The notes: generated by a model not told the origin, from the sequence alone. DNA of 64,000 nt from Basilea psittacipulmonis DSM 24701 (GCF_000743945.1 NZ_CP009238.1:558001-622000); one strand, 5' to 3'. Shown: positions 48,601-58,905, counted from the stretch's first letter. Numbers and translations: made by a program.

Positions 48601-49662
48601 ATGAGCGTAGAAACATTAACGATTAGACAACCAGATGATTGGCATTTGCATTTAAGAGATGAAGAGGCTTTACGAGCGGTATTGCCAGATACGGTGCGTC
48701 AGTTTAGACGAGCCATCATCATGCCAAATTTAAAACCTCCTGTTACAACGACTGAACAAGCGGTTTCTTATCATCAGCGTATTGCATCCGTTTTGGCAGA
48801 CACATGTCCTAACCAGCCATTTGAAGCATTGATGACCTTATATTTAACGGATAATACGGAACCGTATGAAATTATCAAAGCGGTTGATAGTGGTTTGATT
48901 TACGCATTAAAGCTGTATCCAGCTGGTGCTACCACTAATTCTGATGCGGGCGTAACGAACTTAAAACTTTGTTATCCGACGTTGGAAAAAATGCAAGAAC
49001 TGGGATTGCCATTGTTGATTCATGGTGAAGTAACGGATCCTAATGTCGATATTTTTGATCGAGAAACTGTTTTTATCGACCGCGTCTTAATTCCTTTAAG
49101 AAAGGATTTTCCTGAGTTAAAAATTGTGTTTGAACATATTACCACTAAACAAGCGGTTGATTATGTGATGGCAACGGATGAATACGTGGCTGCAACGATT
49201 ACGGCCCATCATCTTTTATACGATCGTAATGCGATTTTCAAAGGCGGTATTCGTCCTCATTATTACTGTTTGCCTGTTTTAAAACGATCGGTGCATCGAG
49301 AAGCTTTATTACAAGCCGCTACTAGTGACAGTCCCAAGTTTTTCTTGGGTACGGATAGTGCTCCTCATGCTAGCGTCTTGAAAGAGAATGCCACAGGTTG
49401 TGCGGGTTGTTATACTGGCTTACATGCGATGGAGCTTTATGCGACGGCTTTTGAACAAGCGGGTAAACTCGATAAGTTAGAAGCCTTTGCGAGTGTGAAT
49501 GGCCCTAAATTTTATGGTCTTGCATTAAATGAAGGGACGTTAACCCTCAAGAAAACACCGTTTCATATTCCTGAATCTTTAGAATATGTTCATGGAAGTC
49601 AGTTAATTCCTTTGGCGGCAGGTGAAACCTTGGCTTGGAGCGTTCAGTATGAAAACGAATGA
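48601..49662 (+). CDS. pyrC: Dihydroorotase
   Basis: A 353-residue zinc amidohydrolase of pyrimidine synthesis. Metal ligands: H15 and H17 (DWHLHLRD), carboxylated K104 (ALKLYPAGATTNSD), H141 (LLIHGEV), H178 (FEHITT) and D251 (LGTDSAPH). This is the type II, E. coli-like form. Upstream in-frame GTG/ATG codons exist (48568, 48589), but the conserved N-terminus begins at the ATG at 48601. It overlaps the next gene by 14 bp. Confidence 0.94.
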   Translation: MSVETLTIRQPDDWHLHLRDEEALRAVLPDTVRQFRRAIIMPNLKPPVTTTEQAVSYHQRIASVLADTCPNQPFEALMTLYLTDNTEPYEIIKAVDSGLIYALKLYPAGATTNSDAGVTNLKLCYPTLEKMQELGLPLLIHGEVTDPNVDIFDRETVFIDRVLIPLRKDFPELKIVFEHITTKQAVDYVMATDEYVAATITAHHLLYDRNAIFKGGIRPHYYCLPVLKRSVHREALLQAATSDSPKFFLGTDSAPHASVLKENATGCAGCYTGLHAMELYATAFEQAGKLDKLEAFASVNGPKFYGLALNEGTLTLKKTPFHIPESLEYVHGSQLIPLAAGETLAWSVQYENE

Positions 49663-50329
49663 TGTTGACCAAGAGGTTTGCACGCAAGTCGAACAGTATT
49701 TTGAACAAAAATTATTGCACCGCGATCGCATTCCACAACGGGTGTTGGACTATAATCTGACACAAGCCATTCCACGCATTGCCATTACAGCTACGCAAGG
49801 GAAATTTTTGCAGTTATTAGTGAAAATGATTCGTGCAAAAAGAATCCTAGAAATCGGTACGCTCGGCGGATACAGTGCGACGTGGATGGCCTTAGGATTA
49901 CCTCAAGATGGTCGTTTGATTACCTTGGATTTTGATCCGAAATGCGTTGATATTGCCAAAGAAAGCTTTCGTATCGCTTCCTTAGAATCTAAGGTTGAAG
50001 TGCGTCAAGGCCAAGCAGATGCTTTGATGCAGGCTATGATTGATCAAAAAGAACCTGCTTTTGATTTAATCTTTATTGATGCGGATAAAGAAAATAATCC
50101 CACTTACTTAAAATTAGCTTTGTCCCTATCTCATTCTGGGACGGTGATTGTTGCAGATAATGTGGTGAGAAAAGGAAAAATTATTCGATCCGATTATAAA
50201 GGGAACAATATCCGAGGATTGCGTCAGTTTTTTGATGATATTGAACTCAATGAAAGGCTAGAGGGTACGGCGTTACAAACGATGGTACCGAGAGGCTGGG
50301 ATGGTATTGGCATATTTTTAGTGAAATAG
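49649..50329 (+). CDS. SAM-dependent O-methyltransferase (family 3)
   Basis: A 226-residue class I methyltransferase resembling catechol/caffeoyl-CoA O-methyltransferases: ILEIGTLGGYSATWMA (66-81) binds SAM, LDFDPKC gives the acidic SAM contact, and FIDADKENN (142-150) supplies metal-binding Asp residues. GGAG lies before the ATG at 49649, inside the end of pyrC. The substrate is not evident. Confidence 0.85.
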   Translation: MKTNDVDQEVCTQVEQYFEQKLLHRDRIPQRVLDYNLTQAIPRIAITATQGKFLQLLVKMIRAKRILEIGTLGGYSATWMALGLPQDGRLITLDFDPKCVDIAKESFRIASLESKVEVRQGQADALMQAMIDQKEPAFDLIFIDADKENNPTYLKLALSLSHSGTVIVADNVVRKGKIIRSDYKGNNIRGLRQFFDDIELNERLEGTALQTMVPRGWDGIGIFLVK

Positions 50330-50394
50330 ACCACCCTAGCGTGACGCTATCGAAGATTTATTCACTCACGTTATAGATGAGGCCTGTTTGGACC

Positions 50395-50652
50395 TTATCG
50401 ATAAGACTTAAATTCAAGCGAAAAAGAATCCTTGAAAGTATGCCAAAGCAGATGTAATGGCGTTTTTGCTTTAAGTTTGGATAAAGCATTTTGTCGGTAT
50501 CGTTCCACCGTTCGATGTGAAATACCTAATGAATGAGCCACTTCCTGATTCTTTTTTCCTTGAATCATCAGAATGCAAACATCTCTTTCTCTTGAGGTCA
50601 GCTTTCTCCAATGGGGATGATAGGTCGATAGTAAATGAATAATATTTTGCAT
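50395..50652 (-). CDS. Single-domain LuxR-type HTH protein
   Basis: An 85-residue protein that is almost only a GerE helix-turn-helix: LTSRERDVCILMIQGKKNQE, then SLGISHRTVERYRQNALSKL. It has no receiver or autoinducer domain. TTGGAGCG precedes the ATG at 50652; the longer frame start has no ribosome site. A similar protein (58058) lies behind pstB. Such stand-alone GerE proteins are transcription factors in other bacteria; its target is unknown. Confidence 0.8.
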   Translation of the reverse strand: MQNIIHLLSTYHPHWRKLTSRERDVCILMIQGKKNQEVAHSLGISHRTVERYRQNALSKLKAKTPLHLLWHTFKDSFSLEFKSYR

Positions 50653-51146
50653 GGTACGCTCCAAACAAACATAATTTTTTACTATGCACATAATGCAAAT
50701 AAATACCTATATGTAAATTATTTTAAATTAAAAATTAAATCTTGAAAAAATAAAAGAGATTTTTTGTAAAAATTAATGCATTAATAAATAGTTAGATGTT
50801 TATTTAGTGAGGTATTTTCTTTAAAGAAATTGACCTAGGAATCACTATTGGCTAGATAAAAAATAAGGTAAGTATTGGGCAAAAAAGTCAGTAACGATTA
50901 TTAAATGTTTTTGTTGAAATGAGGGATTGAGAAAGGGACGGATAAGCAACGAAAGCCTTTAACGGTTTAGATAAGAGAAGAGGGGGAGCTGTAAATGAAT
51001 ATAAAAAGGTAGGATAAAAAGGTCATAATGATATTTATTTCCTTGGCTTAAATCGGCATAATATCGGTTAAGTTTTGATTTATTTAGGTATGAAATAGAG
51101 ATGATAAACGAATAAGATGACTGACTCAGATAATGGAGGGTAAAAG
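50653..51146. other. AT-rich divergent intergenic region
   Basis: About 490 bases between two small divergent HTH genes, very AT-rich. I see no gene, RNA or repeat; it presumably holds both promoters. Confidence 0.5.
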
Positions 51147-51374
51147 ATGAAACCGTATATTCAAAAAGTCCAAGAAGAATGTCTTATCAGAGAATTGCAC
51201 TGGCTACTGACACAGGGATATAGTAAAGAAGATATTTGTAGTATTTTGAATATTAGCCATCAGCATTTAGAACACTACTTAATTTTATTGATCAAACATC
51301 GTATTTTAAATATAAACGCTGACACCCAAAGCACATGGACTTTGGGTGAACCGAAACCCAAGTATCTGAGTTAA
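51147..51374 (+). CDS. Small HTH-like hypothetical protein
   Basis: A 75-residue protein, not recognised. LLTQGYSKEDICSILNISHQ looks like the first two helices of a winged or GerE-like HTH, followed by another helix. GGAGG six bases before the ATG argues it is translated. A 9-bp perfect stem CACCCAAAG/CTTTGGGTG (51323-51348) lies in its 3' coding end and may slow transcripts converging with ppx. The stop overlaps the ppx stop by 4 bp. Confidence 0.6.
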   Translation: MKPYIQKVQEECLIRELHWLLTQGYSKEDICSILNISHQHLEHYLILLIKHRILNINADTQSTWTLGEPKPKYLS

Positions 51375-52882
51375 CTGCTTGTTTTCTGGATATCTAAATG
51401 AATGCCCAGATCTTTCCACGCTTTAGATTCTAGTTCTAGACTATAACGTGTTAAAGCATGATCGGATAACCATTTTTTACTGGCACGAATCGTCCAGTCT
51501 GAATGATTAACTGACACTTCGATAGTTTGTTGAATGGGACGACGTTTTCTCATTAAGAGAGTGGCTAACCGTAAACAAAAGATGGTTAACAAAATGTTTT
51601 CTTTGTTACCTGAAAGAGAAATATCTTTTAGTTTGGAAAGACTGCCTTGGTGGCCCAAAACAATGAGTGATAAGAGTTGTTGATCACTTTTTGAGAACCC
51701 TGGCATATCGGCATTTTCAATGATATAAGCAGAGTGTCGATGGTAGGAACTTTGAGAAATACTAATGCCGATTTCGTGTAACTGAGCGGCCCAAGAAAGC
51801 ATTTGTCGAAGTTCTTTTTTGCTTTCATCATGGTGGAATATTTGATCAAAAAAATACTCGGCAAGTGATTTAACGCGTTGTGCTTGATGTTGGGAGACAT
51901 GGTAACGCTGCATAAATTGTAAGACGGATTCGTTACGCTTATCAACGGCTGTTTTACGACCGATTAGGTCATAAAGAACACCTACGCGTAATGCTCCTTC
52001 GCCTTGGTTCATCCGTTCGATTTTTAAGGCTTTAAAAATTGCCATCATAATGGCCAAACCAGCAGGCAAGACTTCTTGACGACTATCTTTCAAACCCGAT
52101 AAATCTGTTACTCGAGCCACGCCATGTTTAAGAATGATTTTTTTGAGTTTTTCCATTCCCTCTAAAGTAATGCCTTGATCGGAAAAACCACATTCTTGTA
52201 GGACGGCAACAAGGGCTTTTGCGGTTCCAGATGAGCCATATACTTCATCCCACATTATTTTTCGATAAGGTTTGATAATGCTTTCTAATTCTTTAGAGGC
52301 GGCCAATTCGGCTTGTTTAAATTTGGTTTCATCGGCCTGTCCTCCTGGAAAAAATCGCTGAGTATAGCTGACACATCCCATATGCAGCGATTTTACGATA
52401 AGCGGATCCAGTCCTTTTCCAATAATGAATTCTGTGGAACCGCCTCCGATATCAATCACTAAACGTTTATTGTCAGAGGGGGGTAATTCATGAACGACAC
52501 CTGAGAAAATTAATCGAGCTTCTTCTTGACCTGAAATGACCTCGATGGGATAACCTAATGCGGCTTCGGCTCGAGGTAAAAAATCGTTGACATTTTTGGC
52601 GACACGAAAAGTATTGGTGGCAACGGCACGTACGCGATCGGCAGGAAATCCCTCAATACGGTCACCAAATAGTTTTAATACATTGATGGCACGTTCGATA
52701 GCTTCTTCGCTAAGATAATTATGTTCATCTAAACCTGAAGCAAGGCGGACGGTTTCTTTTAGACGATCATTTGAATAAATTTGTGAGATACCATCTCTTT
52801 GTTCAATCGTACCAATGGATAAACGAAAACTATTGGACCCTAAATCGATGGCGGCCAGTTGGTTGTCTATACTCATATTCAT
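51371..52882 (-). CDS. ppx: Exopolyphosphatase (Ppx/GppA family)
   Basis: A 503-residue polyphosphate or pppGpp phosphatase. ASKHA-fold motifs: AAIDLGSNSFRL near the N-terminus, catalytic glutamate in ISGQEEARLIFSG, and IDIGGGSTEF. The C-terminal half is an HD-like helical domain, as in full-length Ppx. Start at 52882 or 52876; a TTG at 52885 is in frame but less likely. Ppx and GppA cannot be separated on sequence alone. Confidence 0.88.
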   Translation of the reverse strand: MNMSIDNQLAAIDLGSNSFRLSIGTIEQRDGISQIYSNDRLKETVRLASGLDEHNYLSEEAIERAINVLKLFGDRIEGFPADRVRAVATNTFRVAKNVNDFLPRAEAALGYPIEVISGQEEARLIFSGVVHELPPSDNKRLVIDIGGGSTEFIIGKGLDPLIVKSLHMGCVSYTQRFFPGGQADETKFKQAELAASKELESIIKPYRKIMWDEVYGSSGTAKALVAVLQECGFSDQGITLEGMEKLKKIILKHGVARVTDLSGLKDSRQEVLPAGLAIMMAIFKALKIERMNQGEGALRVGVLYDLIGRKTAVDKRNESVLQFMQRYHVSQHQAQRVKSLAEYFFDQIFHHDESKKELRQMLSWAAQLHEIGISISQSSYHRHSAYIIENADMPGFSKSDQQLLSLIVLGHQGSLSKLKDISLSGNKENILLTIFCLRLATLLMRKRRPIQQTIEVSVNHSDWTIRASKKWLSDHALTRYSLELESKAWKDLGIHLDIQKTSS

Positions 52883-52945
52883 CAATGTTCACTTGTTTTA
52901 TACTATGATAATTGTAACAAAGCCAAACTAGAAAGGGAGCAAAAC

Positions 52946-54133
52946 TTGTCCAATCAAAAATTTGATGTATTGATTATCGGAGCAGGCGCGGCAGGGATGA
53001 TGTGTGCGTCGCGTTGCCAAAATAAAAAGGTTTTGTTGGTGGATCACGCATCCGTTGTCGGTGAAAAAATACGTATTAGTGGTGGTGGACGTTGCAATTT
53101 TACGAATCTGCATGCTTCGTATGAACGTTATGTTTCTAAAAACCCTCATTTTGCACGTTCTGCACTGGCTTTGTTCCAAGCAAAAGATATGGTGAATTTA
53201 TTAGATCAATACGGGATTGGGTGGCATGAAAAGCATTTAGGTCAGCTGTTTTGCGATGAATCGGCCGTTCATTTGGTGGAGATGCTTAAACAAGAATGTC
53301 AACGAAATCATGTTAAATGGTCCTTATCTACTACGGTTCATGATGTGCTTCCTTTACCCAAAGGCTTTAGGGTAAAAACGAGTCAAGGTGATGTGGATGC
53401 TGATAATGTGGTGATTGCCACAGGAGGTATGGCTGCTCCAGCGGTAGGGGCGACAGATTGGGGGATTAAAATCGCTAAACAATTTGGTTTAAAAATTGTA
53501 GAGACTAAGCCTGCTTTGGTTCCTTTGATTTTTCATGCCGATGATTGGCAAGGTTTTTCGAGCTTATCGGGTATTTCTTTGCCTGTGACGATTACAACTG
53601 GCCAACAAAGTTTTGAGGAGGATTTATTATTTACACACAAAGGACTGTCGGGACCTGCGATTTTGCAAATATCTTCTTATTGGAATGGTCGAGATAGTCT
53701 CATTATCAATTTATTGCCCGACACGGATTTGGAGGCTGTCTTATTATCAGCTCAGTCTAGCAAACTTTTACTAGGTAATGTTTTATCGGGATTATTACCT
53801 AAGCGTTTAGTACAACAGTTTTTGACACATTTTCATTATCAGGATGACCAAAAAATAGCCACCTTGTCAAAACAAAGTTTAAAAGCGATGGCCCGAGTTT
53901 TTCAGTCTTGGGAAATTACTCCAAAAGGTACAGCAGGCTATAAAAAGGCCGAAGCGATGAGTGGCGGTGTCAGCACAGATGAATTATCTCAAAAAACGAT
54001 GGAATCTAAAAAAGTGCCAGGACTTTATTTTATTGGTGAAGTGGTTGATATAACAGGATGGTTAGGAGGCTATAACTTCCAATGGGCTTGGTCTAGTGCA
54101 GTGGCGTGTGCGACTCATTTGTCCACAAAATAA
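52946..54133 (+). CDS. BaiN/YhiN-family flavoprotein (TTG start)
   Basis: A 395-residue HI0933-like NAD(P)/FAD-dependent oxidoreductase. FAD site VLIIGAGAAGMMCASRC, the RISGGGRCNFTN motif, THKGLSGPAILQ, and the end ITGWLGGYNFQWAWSSA are all typical. No ATG fits the FAD-domain start; TTG at 52946 has GGGAG (52935-52939) at the right distance, so I take it as the start. The gene is divergent from ppx. Its substrate is unknown. Confidence 0.88.
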   Translation: MSNQKFDVLIIGAGAAGMMCASRCQNKKVLLVDHASVVGEKIRISGGGRCNFTNLHASYERYVSKNPHFARSALALFQAKDMVNLLDQYGIGWHEKHLGQLFCDESAVHLVEMLKQECQRNHVKWSLSTTVHDVLPLPKGFRVKTSQGDVDADNVVIATGGMAAPAVGATDWGIKIAKQFGLKIVETKPALVPLIFHADDWQGFSSLSGISLPVTITTGQQSFEEDLLFTHKGLSGPAILQISSYWNGRDSLIINLLPDTDLEAVLLSAQSSKLLLGNVLSGLLPKRLVQQFLTHFHYQDDQKIATLSKQSLKAMARVFQSWEITPKGTAGYKKAEAMSGGVSTDELSQKTMESKKVPGLYFIGEVVDITGWLGGYNFQWAWSSAVACATHLSTK

Positions 54134-54200
54134 GTATTGATCGGATGAATGTGGTGGCTTTGATAACGTTAGGTGGGTGGACAGTCAGTTAGATATTGTA

Positions 54201-54234
54201 TTGTCACGAAGATGTCACATTTCGTTTTTATAAT
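54201..54234 (+). promoter_or_regulatory. Pho box and -10 of pstSCAB
   Basis: TTGTCAC-GAAG-ATGTCAC (54201-54218) is a two-repeat PhoB site (consensus CTGTCAT-N4-CTGTCAC). TATAAT follows at 54229-54234 after 10 bp, the spacing of classic PhoB-activated promoters, where the box replaces the -35. It predicts induction under phosphate starvation. Confidence 0.9.
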
Positions 54235-54263
54235 GAATAAGATATCAAATAAAGAGGAGATGG

Positions 54264-55274
54264 ATGGTGAAAAAATTTTTGTTACGTATCTTGCTAATTG
54301 GACTTCATGCCGTTTCTAGCATGGCATTAGCCTCTCAATTAACAGGTGCGGGGGCTTCTTTTCCTTTTCCTATTTATGCAAAATGGGCAAAAGCCTATGC
54401 GGATGAAACAGGGGTGATGGTTAATTATCAGTCCATTGGTTCAGGAGGCGGTCAACAACAGATCATCGCAGGCACAGTAGATTTTGGTGCTTCAGACGAT
54501 CCTATGAATATTCAAGATATTGAAAAACATCATCTGTTTCAGTTTCCTGCTGTTATCGGTGGAATTGTGCCTGTTGTGAATATAGAGGGGATTCAAGCAG
54601 GAGACTTGGTCTTATCGGGGCAGGTTTTGGCTGATATTTTTGAAGGCAAAATAAAAAAATGGGATGATCCTGCTATTGTCGCTTTAAACCCTGATCTGGC
54701 ATTACCGCATCGTACGATTATTGTCGTACATCGTTCGGATGGTTCAGGTACAACCTTTAATTTTACAGATTATTTGGCTCGTGTATCCGCATCGTGGGCA
54801 AAAAATGTCGGTGTGGGTAAGGCCGTAAAATGGCCAGTCGGACAAGCTGGTAAGGGTAATGAGGGTGTTTCCGCATATGTTCGCCAAATTAAAAATTCAA
54901 TTGGTTATGTTGAGTATGCTTACGCAAAACAGAATCGTTTGGCATGGACGAAGATGAAAAATAAATCTGGTTCGGTGGTAGCACCCACAGTGGATAGTTT
55001 TTCAGCGGCAGCCACTCATGTGGATTGGTTGGCTTCGCCTGCGATGGGGGCGATATTAAACGATCCAGTAGGACAGGATGCTTGGCCGATGTCAGCAGCG
55101 ACGTTTGTATTAATTTCAAAAAAACGGACAGACCGTAGTCAAGATGTTTTAACATTTTATAATTGGGCTTGGACAAAAGGTAAAGAACAAGCGATAGCTT
55201 TAGATTATGTTCCCTTACCTGATTCACTGATAGATTTGATTCACACACAATGGAAAAACCAACAGACTCAGTAA
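54264..55274 (+). CDS. pstS: Phosphate ABC transporter substrate-binding protein
   Basis: A 336-residue periplasmic phosphate-binding protein. Signal peptide ends near ALA-S (residue 23); [15 protein letters not shown], the phosphate-binding [19 protein letters not shown] and RSDGSGTTF are conserved. GAGGAGA before the ATG at 54264. Overlaps pstC by 25 bp. Confidence 0.96.
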   Translation: MVKKFLLRILLIGLHAVSSMALASQLTGAGASFPFPIYAKWAKAYADETGVMVNYQSIGSGGGQQQIIAGTVDFGASDDPMNIQDIEKHHLFQFPAVIGGIVPVVNIEGIQAGDLVLSGQVLADIFEGKIKKWDDPAIVALNPDLALPHRTIIVVHRSDGSGTTFNFTDYLARVSASWAKNVGVGKAVKWPVGQAGKGNEGVSAYVRQIKNSIGYVEYAYAKQNRLAWTKMKNKSGSVVAPTVDSFSAAATHVDWLASPAMGAILNDPVGQDAWPMSAATFVLISKKRTDRSQDVLTFYNWAWTKGKEQAIALDYVPLPDSLIDLIHTQWKNQQTQ

Positions 55275-56254
55275 CTACATCCACACCAGCATCTTCTGAA
55301 CAGAACGTGTTGGGTTCATCGAAACATCGTCGTTCTTTGAATATTGGCGATTCGATTTTCGGTGGACTGGTGCATTTTTTTGCCATATTCGTCTTTTTGC
55401 TACTTCTGGCGATTTTTATCTTTTTGATTTACGGTTCGTGGGATACGATATCCAAATATCATTTTAGTTTTATTTGGACGGATAACTGGGATCCTGTTAA
55501 TGGTGAATATGGGGCATTGGTGCCGATTATTGGAACGCTGTTGACCTCTTTTATTGCATTGATTATTGCGGTACCTGTGTCATTTGGGATCGCTTTATTT
55601 TTAACAGAATTAGCACCCGTTTGGTTACGTCGTCCTGTCGGTACCTTGATTGAAATGTTGGCCGCCATCCCCTCTATTATTTATGGTATGTGGGGATTTT
55701 TTGTTTTTGTACCTATTTTTCAAGCTTATATTCAAGAACCGCTTGTGGACTGGTGTGAGGGGATTCCTATTCTTGAACATTTATTCGCAGGTCCACCTAT
55801 GGGGATTGGGATTTTTACGGCAGGTTTTATCTTGTCGATTATGATTATTCCTTTTATTGCTTCTGTGATGCGTGATGTGTTTGAGGTGGTACCCAATATG
55901 CTAAAAGAGTCGGCTTATGGACTAGGTTGTACGACTTGGGAAGTGATGTGGAAAGTGGTATTGCCTTTTACGCGAACAGGTGTGGTAGGGGCAATTATGC
56001 TGGGTTTAGGGCGTGCTTTGGGCGAAACCATGGCCGTGACGTTTGTGATTGGTAACGCTTTTAATTTACCCAACAGCATTTTTTCATCTTCAAACTCTAT
56101 CGCTTCAGCGATTGCGAATGAATTTAATGAGGCCAATGGACTACAAAAATCAGCTTTATTAGAACTAGGGTTGATTTTATTATTGATTACTTCGGTGGTG
56201 TTGGCGTGTTCGAGATTATTGCTTCGTCACATGGCCACCAAAGAGGGTAAATAA
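55250..56254 (+). CDS. pstC: Phosphate ABC transporter permease PstC
   Basis: A 334-residue permease with six spans. [18 protein letters not shown] and the EAA-like loop [21 protein letters not shown] identify PstC. The first 35 residues are cytosolic and polar. Starts inside the pstS end and shares TAATG with pstA. Confidence 0.95.
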   Translation: MEKPTDSVTTSTPASSEQNVLGSSKHRRSLNIGDSIFGGLVHFFAIFVFLLLLAIFIFLIYGSWDTISKYHFSFIWTDNWDPVNGEYGALVPIIGTLLTSFIALIIAVPVSFGIALFLTELAPVWLRRPVGTLIEMLAAIPSIIYGMWGFFVFVPIFQAYIQEPLVDWCEGIPILEHLFAGPPMGIGIFTAGFILSIMIIPFIASVMRDVFEVVPNMLKESAYGLGCTTWEVMWKVVLPFTRTGVVGAIMLGLGRALGETMAVTFVIGNAFNLPNSIFSSSNSIASAIANEFNEANGLQKSALLELGLILLLITSVVLACSRLLLRHMATKEGK

Positions 56255-57102
56255 TGATGTCAAATATGAAAAACATGATTTATATCCGTCGTCGTTGGAC
56301 AAATATCTTTATGTTAGCCTTGTCTTATATGACGGTGTTAACGGGCTTGTTTTGGCTGGCTTGGATTTTATGGACCTTAATTTCTCGAGGATATGATTCT
56401 TTGAGCTTATCGTTGTTTACACAAGTCACACCCGCTCCAGGTGAGGCTGGTGGCTTGTTAAACGCGATTCTGGGTTCTTTGTTGATGTCATTAGTGGCGA
56501 CTTTGATCGGTACGCCGATCGGTATTTTGGCAGGTACCTATTTGTCAGAATATAGCAAAGGCAGTAAGTTAGGAGCTTGCATTCGTTTTATGAATGATGT
56601 GTTGTTGTCCTCGCCCTCAATTGTCATTGGCTTATTTATTTATATTGTTTACGTGACAACGGTGGGGCATTATTCAGGATGGGCAGGTGCTTTTGCCTTG
56701 GCGATTATTGTTATCCCTGTCGTGGTGCGAACTACAGACAATATGCTTGCTTTGATTCCTAATCATTTAAGAGAAGCAGCATATGCTTTAGGTTGTCCTA
56801 AATGGCGATTGATTGTCAGAATTTGTTATCGGTCTGTAAAGGCAGGAATTTTAACAGGCGTATTATTGGCTATAGCTCGTATTATGGGCGAAACGGCCCC
56901 TTTGCTATTTACCGCCTTATCCAACCAATTTATGAGTTTAGACATGAATGCACCGATGGCGAGCTTGCCAGTCGTGATTTACAGCTATGCGGCCAGTCCT
57001 TTTGATGATTGGAATAAATTAGCATGGGCTGGAGCTGTGCTTATTGCCTTATTTGTGTTGTTACTGAATATTATTGCTCGTGTATTTTTTAAAGGGAAAT
57101 AG
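56254..57102 (+). CDS. pstA: Phosphate ABC transporter permease PstA
   Basis: A 282-residue permease with six spans, [17 protein letters not shown] and the EAA loop [18 protein letters not shown]. Its start overlaps the pstC stop by one base; pstB follows after 8 bp. The length is normal. Confidence 0.95.
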   Translation: MMSNMKNMIYIRRRWTNIFMLALSYMTVLTGLFWLAWILWTLISRGYDSLSLSLFTQVTPAPGEAGGLLNAILGSLLMSLVATLIGTPIGILAGTYLSEYSKGSKLGACIRFMNDVLLSSPSIVIGLFIYIVYVTTVGHYSGWAGAFALAIIVIPVVVRTTDNMLALIPNHLREAAYALGCPKWRLIVRICYRSVKAGILTGVLLAIARIMGETAPLLFTALSNQFMSLDMNAPMASLPVVIYSYAASPFDDWNKLAWAGAVLIALFVLLLNIIARVFFKGK

Positions 57103-57110
57103 GAAGTTAT

Positions 57111-57893
57111 ATGACCGCTACCGTAAGAATACCTGATGAAGATGTCAAAATTGAACTGAGAAATTTACAGTTTTATTATGGGCAGTTTCATGCTATTAAA
57201 AACGTGAATTTACAACTACCACGAAATAAAGTCACTGCTTTTATCGGTCCTTCAGGTTGTGGTAAATCTACTTTATTACGAACCTTAAATCGCATGTATG
57301 AACTTTATCCTGGACAACGTGCAGAGGGCGAAATTTTATTAGATGGTGAAAATTTATTAACCACCAATCAGGATATTTCTTTGATTCGTGCCAAAGTATG
57401 TATGGTTTTTCAGCGCCCAACTCCTTTTCCCATGAGCATTTACGATAATATTGCTTTCGGGGTAAGACTCTATGAAAAACTATCAAAAGCTGAGATGGAC
57501 GAGCGTGTTGAGTGGGCATTGACAAAAGCGGCGTTATGGAATGATGTCAAAGATAAATTAAAGCAAAATGGCAATAGTCTATCAGGCGGACAGCAACAGC
57601 GTTTATGTATTGCTCGTGGTATTGCGATTCGTCCTGAGGTCTTGTTGCTGGATGAGCCGTGTTCAGCATTGGATCCGATTTCCACCTCAAAAATTGAAGA
57701 CTTGATTCAAGAGCTTAAAGGAGATTATACCGTTGCTATCGTGACACACAATATGCAACAAGCGGCACGTTGTTCGGATTACACCGCTTATATGTATCTA
57801 GGCGAGTTAATTGAATTTGGTGAGACAGAAAAGATTTTTGTTAAACCTAAACGCAAAGAAACGGAAGACTATATTACTGGCCGTTTTGGTTAA
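57111..57893 (+). CDS. pstB: Phosphate ABC transporter ATPase PstB
   Basis: A 260-residue ATPase: Walker [10 protein letters not shown] (46-54), Q-loop [16 protein letters not shown], signature [13 protein letters not shown], Walker [13 protein letters not shown] and the switch His in [10 protein letters not shown]. phoU, which commonly follows, is not in the window; a GerE-type gene is next after 164 bp. Confidence 0.97.
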   Translation: MTATVRIPDEDVKIELRNLQFYYGQFHAIKNVNLQLPRNKVTAFIGPSGCGKSTLLRTLNRMYELYPGQRAEGEILLDGENLLTTNQDISLIRAKVCMVFQRPTPFPMSIYDNIAFGVRLYEKLSKAEMDERVEWALTKAALWNDVKDKLKQNGNSLSGGQQQRLCIARGIAIRPEVLLLDEPCSALDPISTSKIEDLIQELKGDYTVAIVTHNMQQAARCSDYTAYMYLGELIEFGETEKIFVKPKRKETEDYITGRFG

Positions 57894-58057
57894 CCTTGAA
57901 TAATGCTTGTTTAATTGCTCTGAAAAAAAGATATTTTTTAGTTAATAAGGTATCAGAATAAAAATTTATACTAGGATATTTTTCTGCATGAATTAACTTT
58001 TATTGTCTTTTTTGGCCTATAGTGAATGCTCCGATGAAATTTGATTAGGAGATTACA

Positions 58058-58306
58058 ATGAATGTCAATCAGGCACAAAAATTACTGTCAAAATATGAGA
58101 AATGGCACTCACTTACCCCAAGAGAGCAAGAAGTAGGGCAGTTGATTGCATTGGGAGAAAGTAATAAAACGATCGCGTTTGCGTTAGGTATTTCGCAAAG
58201 AACGGTAGAAAGCCATCGTTCCCGATTATTTTTTAAATTAGGTGTTCGCAATTCCACTCACTTAGTATGGGATATGTTAAGTCATTCGGGCAAGTTACCC
58301 TCTTAA
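58058..58306 (+). CDS. Single-domain LuxR-type HTH protein
   Basis: An 82-residue protein consisting of a short helix and a GerE HTH: LTPREQEVGQLIALGESNKT, ALGISQRTVESHRSRLFFKLG. No sensor domain. It is clearly related in design to the protein at 50395-50652, including the following (H)L(V/L)W segment. TAGGAG before the ATG. It could regulate or be read with pst, but a 164-bp gap separates them. Confidence 0.8.
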   Translation: MNVNQAQKLLSKYEKWHSLTPREQEVGQLIALGESNKTIAFALGISQRTVESHRSRLFFKLGVRNSTHLVWDMLSHSGKLPS

Positions 58307-58341
58307 ATACTGCTTATCCCAATAAATAGCTTGAATGATGG

Positions 58342-58492
58342 TGACTACTCATCAGACATCGCGAAAACGAGTGGTGGTGGGGATTTTGGGTGTTTTAAAG
58401 ATCTTTATGTAAACGTTATATGATTCATGACTACTCATCAGACATCGCGAAAACGAGTGGTGATGGGGATTTTGGGTGTTTTAAAATCGCTT
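58342..58492. repeat. Two-copy 86-bp repeat
   Basis: TGACTACTCATCAGACATCG begins copies at 58342 and 58428; about 62 bp match with one or two differences, through GGGGATTTTGGGTGTTTTAAA. They lie downstream of the GerE gene. Bases 58493-58562 show nothing. Confidence 0.9.
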
Positions 58493-58562
58493 GTTGGTAG
58501 GTATTGGGGAGTTGATGAATGAAATAATCGTGATGGATGGGTTAAAGAATGGAAAACTCTTT

Positions 58563-58594
58563 TGCTAGTATGCTTAAAGTACTAGCATTTTTTT
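58563..58594 (+). terminator. Terminator on the plus strand
   Basis: TGCTAGTA (58563-58570) pairs with TACTAGCA (58580-58587), followed by seven T. It stands about 260 bp after the GerE gene, beyond the 86-bp repeats, so it probably ends that transcript. Confidence 0.85.
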
Positions 58595-58596
58595 AT

Positions 58597-58623
58597 AAAA
58601 AAGCCCGCATAGATAGCGAGCTT
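58597..58623 (-). terminator. Terminator on the minus strand
   Basis: Read on the minus strand, AAGCTCGC (58623-58616) pairs with GCGGGCTT (one G-T pair) and runs into six T at 58602-58597. It ends the transcript of the zf-CHCC gene and lies back to back with the plus-strand terminator. Confidence 0.85.
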
Positions 58624-58716
58624 ATTTGAGTTAGCATGCGATGAAATTTGTTTGAACTGATGCATCATCAGTCGTTTTCAACCATGCGGTGATGGTGGAA
58701 AAAAAACGCAGGTGAC

Positions 58717-58905
58717 TTAATGTGAATGAACTTTAACACCGTCTTTTAGTTTGTAATGTTTATCACAATAAGGACAGGTCACTTCGCCAGTATCGGTAAT
58801 ATCTAAATAAACGCGAGGATGTAAGTTCCATGCTGGAGTATCTTTAGGTGGGCAACTTAAAGGCAAATCGTTTGCATCTACTTCAATAATTTTATCGTCT
58901 TTCAT
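58717..58905 (-). CDS. zf-CHCC zinc-finger domain protein
   Basis: A 62-residue protein with C18, H29, C44 and C47, matching the zf-CHCC fold: C-x(10)-H-P-R-V-Y-L-D-I ... C-P-Y-C-x-K-x-Y-x-L. The family is related to the NDUFS6 subunit of mitochondrial complex I; the role of stand-alone bacterial members is not established. AGTTTAAAAATG gives a weak ribosome site. Confidence 0.82.
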   Translation of the reverse strand: MKDDKIIEVDANDLPLSCPPKDTPAWNLHPRVYLDITDTGEVTCPYCDKHYKLKDGVKVHSH

